Below are positions 24,401 through 30,400 of a stretch of 64,000 nt of DNA, piece by piece. Origin of the DNA: Anomalospiza imberbis. Lineage: Eukaryota; Chordata; Aves; Passeriformes; Viduidae. How positions within the stretch are numbered: position 1 is the stretch's first letter; each line of letters starts with the position of its first letter. Under the pieces are notes generated by a model. It was not told the origin of the DNA, did not search any database, and worked only from the letters and a program-made list of their open reading frames with translations. The position numbers and the translations under genes are program-made. The stretch covers positions 62,001-126,000 of the forward strand of contig NW_027099862.1 of NCBI RefSeq assembly GCF_031753505.1, given 5' to 3'.

Positions 24401-27400
24401 CGGTGTCCCCCAGGTGCTGTGTCCCTGCGCCGACGCCGGCTCGGACAGCAGCAAGAGGCTCAAGTGGCGGCAGGAGCCGGGGCTGTACCGGCTGGACGCC
24501 GAGAGCTTGGGGCTGTCGGCGCAGGACCTGCGGGACCCCGGTGCTGTGGTGAGGAGTGGGGGCTGTGGGGGGCACCCCGGGACCCCCAGCGCTGGCACCT
24601 CTCCTGTCCCTGCTGTCCCCACCCCAGGATTGGGGTGTTTGGAGCATCCGACCTCGATTCCTGTCACTGCTCACGTTCCTTATTCTCCCTAGATTGTGGG
24701 GTTTGGGGGCTTGGGGATGGGGCACCCACATCCCCCCAGTCTCTGTCATCTCTGTCCCCTCTCACCCCTCTGCTGTCCCCCAGATCATGGCATTCATGGG
24801 TTTGGGGTGACCCCCAACTCTATCAGCTCTCACCCCCCTGCTCTCCTCCCCCCACCCAGATTTTGGCATTCAAGGGTTTGGGGTGGGGGGCACCCACATT
24901 TCCCCAATCCCTGTCCCCTCTCACCCCCCTGCTCTCCCCAAATCATGGCTTTCGAGGGTTTGGGGTGGGGGGCACCCACATTTCCCCAATCCCTGTCCCC
25001 TCTCACCCCCCTGCTCTCCCCAAATCATGGATTTCGAGGGTTTGGGGTGGGGGGCACCCACATTTCCCCAATCCCTGTCCCCTCTCACCCCCCTGCTCTC
25101 CCCAAATCATGGCTTTCGAGGGTTTGGGGTGGGGGACACCCACATTTCCCCAATCCCTGTCCCCTTTCACCCCCACCCCACTCTCCTCCCCCCCCCAGAT
25201 TTTGGCATTCAAGGGTTTGGGGTGGGGGGCACCCACATTTCCCCAATCCCTGTCCCCTCTCACCCCCTTCTCTCCCTCCCCCAGATCGTGGCGTTCAAGG
25301 AGGGCGAGCAGAAGGAGAAGGAGGGCATGCTGCGGCTCCGCCACGCCAACGCCCAGAAAGCCGCGCCACCTCTGCCAGGCCCGGGGCCGCCATCCTGCGT
25401 GTGCGGGCAACCGGCGGGGCCGGGCATGCTGCAGTGCCAGCTCTGCCGGGACTGGTTCCACGGCTCCTGCGTGGCCTGGCCCCCGCCTGGGCGCCCAGAA
25501 GCCCTCGCCGGCCTGGTGGGAGTGGGACGCGCCCAAGTTCCTGTGCCCGCTGTGCCAGCGCTCGCGGCGGCCGCGCCTCGAGACCATCCTGGCGCTGCTG
25601 GTGGCCCTGCAGAAGCTGCCGGTGCGGTTGCCCGAAGGCGAGGCCCTGCAGTGCCTCACCGAGCGGGCCATCACCTGGCAGGACCGTGCCCGCCAGCTCC
25701 TGGCGTCCCCCGAGGTGGCCGGGCCCCTGGAGCGCCTGGCGGCCCTGCGGCACCGCCTGCACGGGGACAGCGACGGCGCCCTGCGCGAGGCCAGCCGCAA
25801 CGAGCAGACCAAGGTGGGCATCGGGGGGGCTTGGGGGGAATTACGGAGGTTTTGGGGGGAATTTGTGGGGTTTTGGGGGAAATCACAGGGTTTTGGGGGG
25901 AATTACAGGGGTTTTGGGGGAATTTGTGGGGGTTTCGGGGGGAATTTGGGGTGTCGGGGCCCTGTGTAAGACCAGCTGCAATGAGCAGACCAAGGTGGGC
26001 ACTGGGGGCTCTGGGGGGAATTACGGAGGTTTTTGGGGGAAATCACAGGGTTTTGGGGGGAATTACAGGGGTTTTGGGGGAATTTGTGGGGGTTTTGGGG
26101 AGATTTGGGGGGAATTTGAGGTGTTAGGGTCCTGCGCGAGGCCAGCCGCAACGAGCAGACGAAGGTGGGCATCGGGGGGGCTTGGGGGGAATTACGGAGG
26201 TTTTGGGGGAATTACAGGGTTTTGGGGGGAATTACAGGGGTTTTGGGGAAATTTGTGGGGGTTTTGGGGAGATTTGGGGGGAATTTGAGGTGTTAGGGTC
26301 CTGCGTGAGGCCAGCCGCAACGAGCAGACCAAGGTGGGCATCGGGGGGGGCTTGGGGGGAATTACGGGGGTTTTGGGGGGAATTTGTGGGGTTTTGGGGG
26401 AAATCACAGGGTTTTGGGGGGAATTACAGGGGTTTTGGGGGAATTTGTGGGGGTTTTGGGGAGATTTGGGGGGAATTTGAGGTGTTAGGGTCCTGCGCGA
26501 GGCCAGCCGCAACGAGCAGACACAGGTGGCTATCGGGGAGTTCTGGGGGGAATTATGGGGGTTTTGGGGGAATTTGTGGGGGTTTGAGGGGAATTTGTGG
26601 GGGTTTTGGGGAGATTTGGCGGGAATTTGGGGTGTCAGGGCCCTGTGTGAGACCAGCTGCCATGAGCAGACCAAGGTGTCGGAATTGGGGGATTTAGTGG
26701 GAATTATGGGGGCTTTGGGGGAATTTGTTGGGGTTTGGGGGGAATTACAGGGGGTTTGGGGGAATTTGTTGGGGATTTTGGGGAGCTTTGGGGGGAATTC
26801 GGGGTGTCAGGGCACTGCGCGAAGCCGGCCGCAACAAGCAGGGGATTTAGGGCGAATTATGGGGGTTTGGGGGGAATTTGGGGTGTCAAACCCCTGTGCG
26901 AGGCCAGCCACAACGAGCAGACTAAGGTGGAAGGGTCTAGGGGGCAGTGGGGAGGTGTGGGGCAGGTTTTGGGGTTATGGGGTGGTTTTGGGGCTGGGGG
27001 AGGCTGAGCCCCCCCCCAGAACGCCTTCCCTCCGTCCCCCCCCAGGTGTCGGTGGAGAACGGGGACGCCCCCAGCCCAGAGAAGAACGGGCCCCTGCCCT
27101 CGGGTGAGTGGGATCGGGGACCCGCTGGGATCCAGCAGATCCCACGGGGGAGGGACAGAGGGATCCGGGGATCCCCCGGATCCCTGGTGGGCTCGGCAGG
27201 GGCTGGGGGTTCCTGTGGATCTCTGGGGGTTCCTGCAGTGGCCCCATGTCCCTGTGGTGTCCCCTCAGTGTCCCCGCAGGGCTGGAGGTGCTGAGCGCAC
27301 CCTGTGTCCCCATGTTCCCGTGTCCCTGTGGTGTCCCCACTGTGTCCCCATGTCCCTGTGATGTCCCCATGATGTCCCCATGGTGTCTCCTCAGAGCTGG

Positions 27401-30400
27401 AGGTGCTGAGCACAGCGCTGCTGGGGCTGGAACCTCTGTGTCCCCATGTCCCTGTGGTGTCCCCATGGTGTCCCCATGGTATCCCCATATCCCCATGATG
27501 TCCCCACGATGTCCCCACGCCCCTGTGGTGTCCCCATGGTGTCCCCATGTCCCTGTGGTGTCCCCATGGTGTCCCCACGATGTCCCCATGGTGTCCCCAT
27601 GCCCCTGTGGTGTCCCCATGGTGTCCCCATGTCCCTGTGGTGTCGATGTCCCTGTGGTGTCCCCATGTCCCTGTGGTGTCGATGTCCCCATGGTGTCCCC
27701 ATGTCCCTGTGGTGTCCCCTTGGTGTCCCCATGCCCCTGTGGTGTCCCCACGATGTCCCCACGTCCCTGTGGTGTCCCCACGATGTCCCCGTGGTGTCTC
27801 CATGCCCCTGTGGTTTTCCCATGGTGTCTCCATGTCCCTGTGGTGCCCCCACGATGTCCCCATGTTGTCCCCATATCCCCATGGTGTCCCCACGATGTCC
27901 CCGTGGTGTCCCCACGATGTCCCCACGGTGTCCCCATGTCCCTGTGGTGTCCCCATGGTGTCCCCATGTCCCTGTGGTGTCCCCACGATGTCCCCATGTT
28001 GTCCCCATATCCCCATGGTGTCCCCACGATGTCCCCATGGTATCCCCACGATGTCCCCACGGTGTCTCCCTGTCCCTGTGGTGTCCCCACGATGTCCCCA
28101 TGGTGTCCCCATGTCCCCGTGGTGTCCCCACGATGTCCCCGTGGTGTCCCCATGCCCCTGTGGTGTCCCCACGATGTCCCCGTGGTGTCCCCATGCCCCT
28201 GTGGTGTCCCCACGATGTCCCCACGTCCCTGTGGTGTCCCCACGATGTCCCCACGATGTCCCCACGTCCCTGTGGTGTCCCCACGATGGTCCCCACGTCC
28301 CTGTGGTGTCCCCACGATGTCCCCACATCCCTGTGGTGTCCCCACGATGTCCCCGTGGTGTCCCCGCAGAGCTGGAGGCGCTGAGCGCGGCGCTGCCGCG
28401 GCTGCAGGGGCCGGTGCTGGAGCTGGCCGAGGGCACGCGGCGGCCGCTGGAGGAGCTGATGATGGAGGGGGACCTGCTGGAGGTGACGCTGGACGAGGCC
28501 CAGAGCATCTGGCGGCTGCTGCAGGCCACGCGCCCGCCCCCGCTGGCCCTGTTCCGCCTGCTGCTTGAGGTACGGGCACCCCAAAACTGCCCGGGGGACC
28601 CCGAACCTCCCTGGGGTACAGAACACACCCCAAAACTGCCCGGGGGACCCCGAACCTCCCTGGGGTACAGAACACATCCCCAAACCTCCCTGGGGTACAG
28701 AACACACCCCAAAACTGCCCAGGGGACCCCGAACCTCCCTGGGGTACAGAACATCCCCAAAACTGCCCGGGGGACCCCAAACCTCCCTGAGATACGGAAC
28801 ACACCCCAAAACTGTCCGGGGGACCCCAAACCTCCCTGGGGTACAGAACACACCCCCAAAACCTCACTGGGATACGGAACATCCCCAAAACCTCCCTGGA
28901 GACCCCAAACCTCCCTGAGATATGGAACACACCCCCAAACCTCCCAGGGGACCCCAAACCGCCCTGGGATACAGAACACACCCCAGAACTGCCCGGGGGA
29001 CCCCAAACCTCCCTGGGGTACAGAACATCCCCAAACCTCCCTGAGATACGGAACACACCCCCAAACCTCCCTGGGGACCCCAAACCTCCCTGAGATATGG
29101 AACACACCCCCAAACCTCCGTGGGGTACAGAACACACCCCAAAACCTCCCTGGGATACAGAACACACCCCAAAACTGCCCAGGGGACTCCGAACCTCCCT
29201 GGGGTACAGAACACACCCCCAAAACTGCCCGGGGGACCCCAAACCTCCTTGAGATACGGAACACACCCCCAAACCTCCCTGAGATATGGAACACACCTCC
29301 AAACCTCCCTGGGGTACAGAACACACCCCAAAACCTCCCTGGGATACAGAACACACCCCCAAAACTGCCCAGGGGACTCCGAACCTCCCTGGGGTACAGA
29401 ACATCCCAAAAATCTCCCTGAGATATGGAACACACCCCAAAACTGCCCGGGGGACCCCGAACCTCCCTGAGATACGGAACACACCCCCAAACCTCCCTGG
29501 GGACCCCAAACCTCCCTGGGGTACAGAACACACCCCCAAAACCTCCCTGGGATATAGAACACACCCCCAAAACTGCCCGGGGGACCCCAAACCTCCTTGA
29601 GATACGGAACACACCCCCCAAACCTCCCTGAGATATGGAACACACCCCCAAACCTCCCTGGGGTACAGAACACACCCCCAAAACCGCCCTGGGATACAGA
29701 ACACACCCCCAAAACCGCCCGGGGGACCCCAAACCTCCCTGGGGTACAGAACATCCCAAAAACCTCCCTGAGATATGGAACACACCCCAAAACTGCCGGG
29801 GGACCCCGAACCTCCCTGAGATACGGAACACACCCCCAAACCTCCCTGGGGACCCCAAACCTCCCTGGGGTACAGAACACACCCCCAAAACCGCCCTGGG
29901 ATATAGAACACACCCCAAAACGGCCCGGGGGACCCCAAACCTCCCTGGGGTACAGAACACACCCCCAAACCTCCCTGGGGATCCCAAACCTCCGTGGGGT
30001 ACAGAACACACCCCCAAAACTGCCCGGGGGTACAGAACACACCCCAAAACTTCCCTGGGATATAGAACACACCCCAAAACCTCCCTGGGGACCCCAAACC
30101 TCCCTGGGGTACAGAACACACCCCAAAACCTTCCTGGGGACCCCAAACCTCCCTGGGGTACAGAACACACCCCCAAAACTGCCCTGGGATACAGAACACA
30201 CCCCAAAACTGCCCGGGGGACCCCAAACCTCCCCAGGGACACACAACCCCCCAAACCTTCCCTGGGGGAAGAGAACCCCCAAACCTTCCCCAGGGGTACA
30301 GAACCCTCCCAAATCTGTCTCCAAACCACCCCAGAACTCCTCCAAAGCATCTCCAGGAGCCTAAAAGTTGCCCCAAAACCTCGCAGGGGACCCTAAATTG

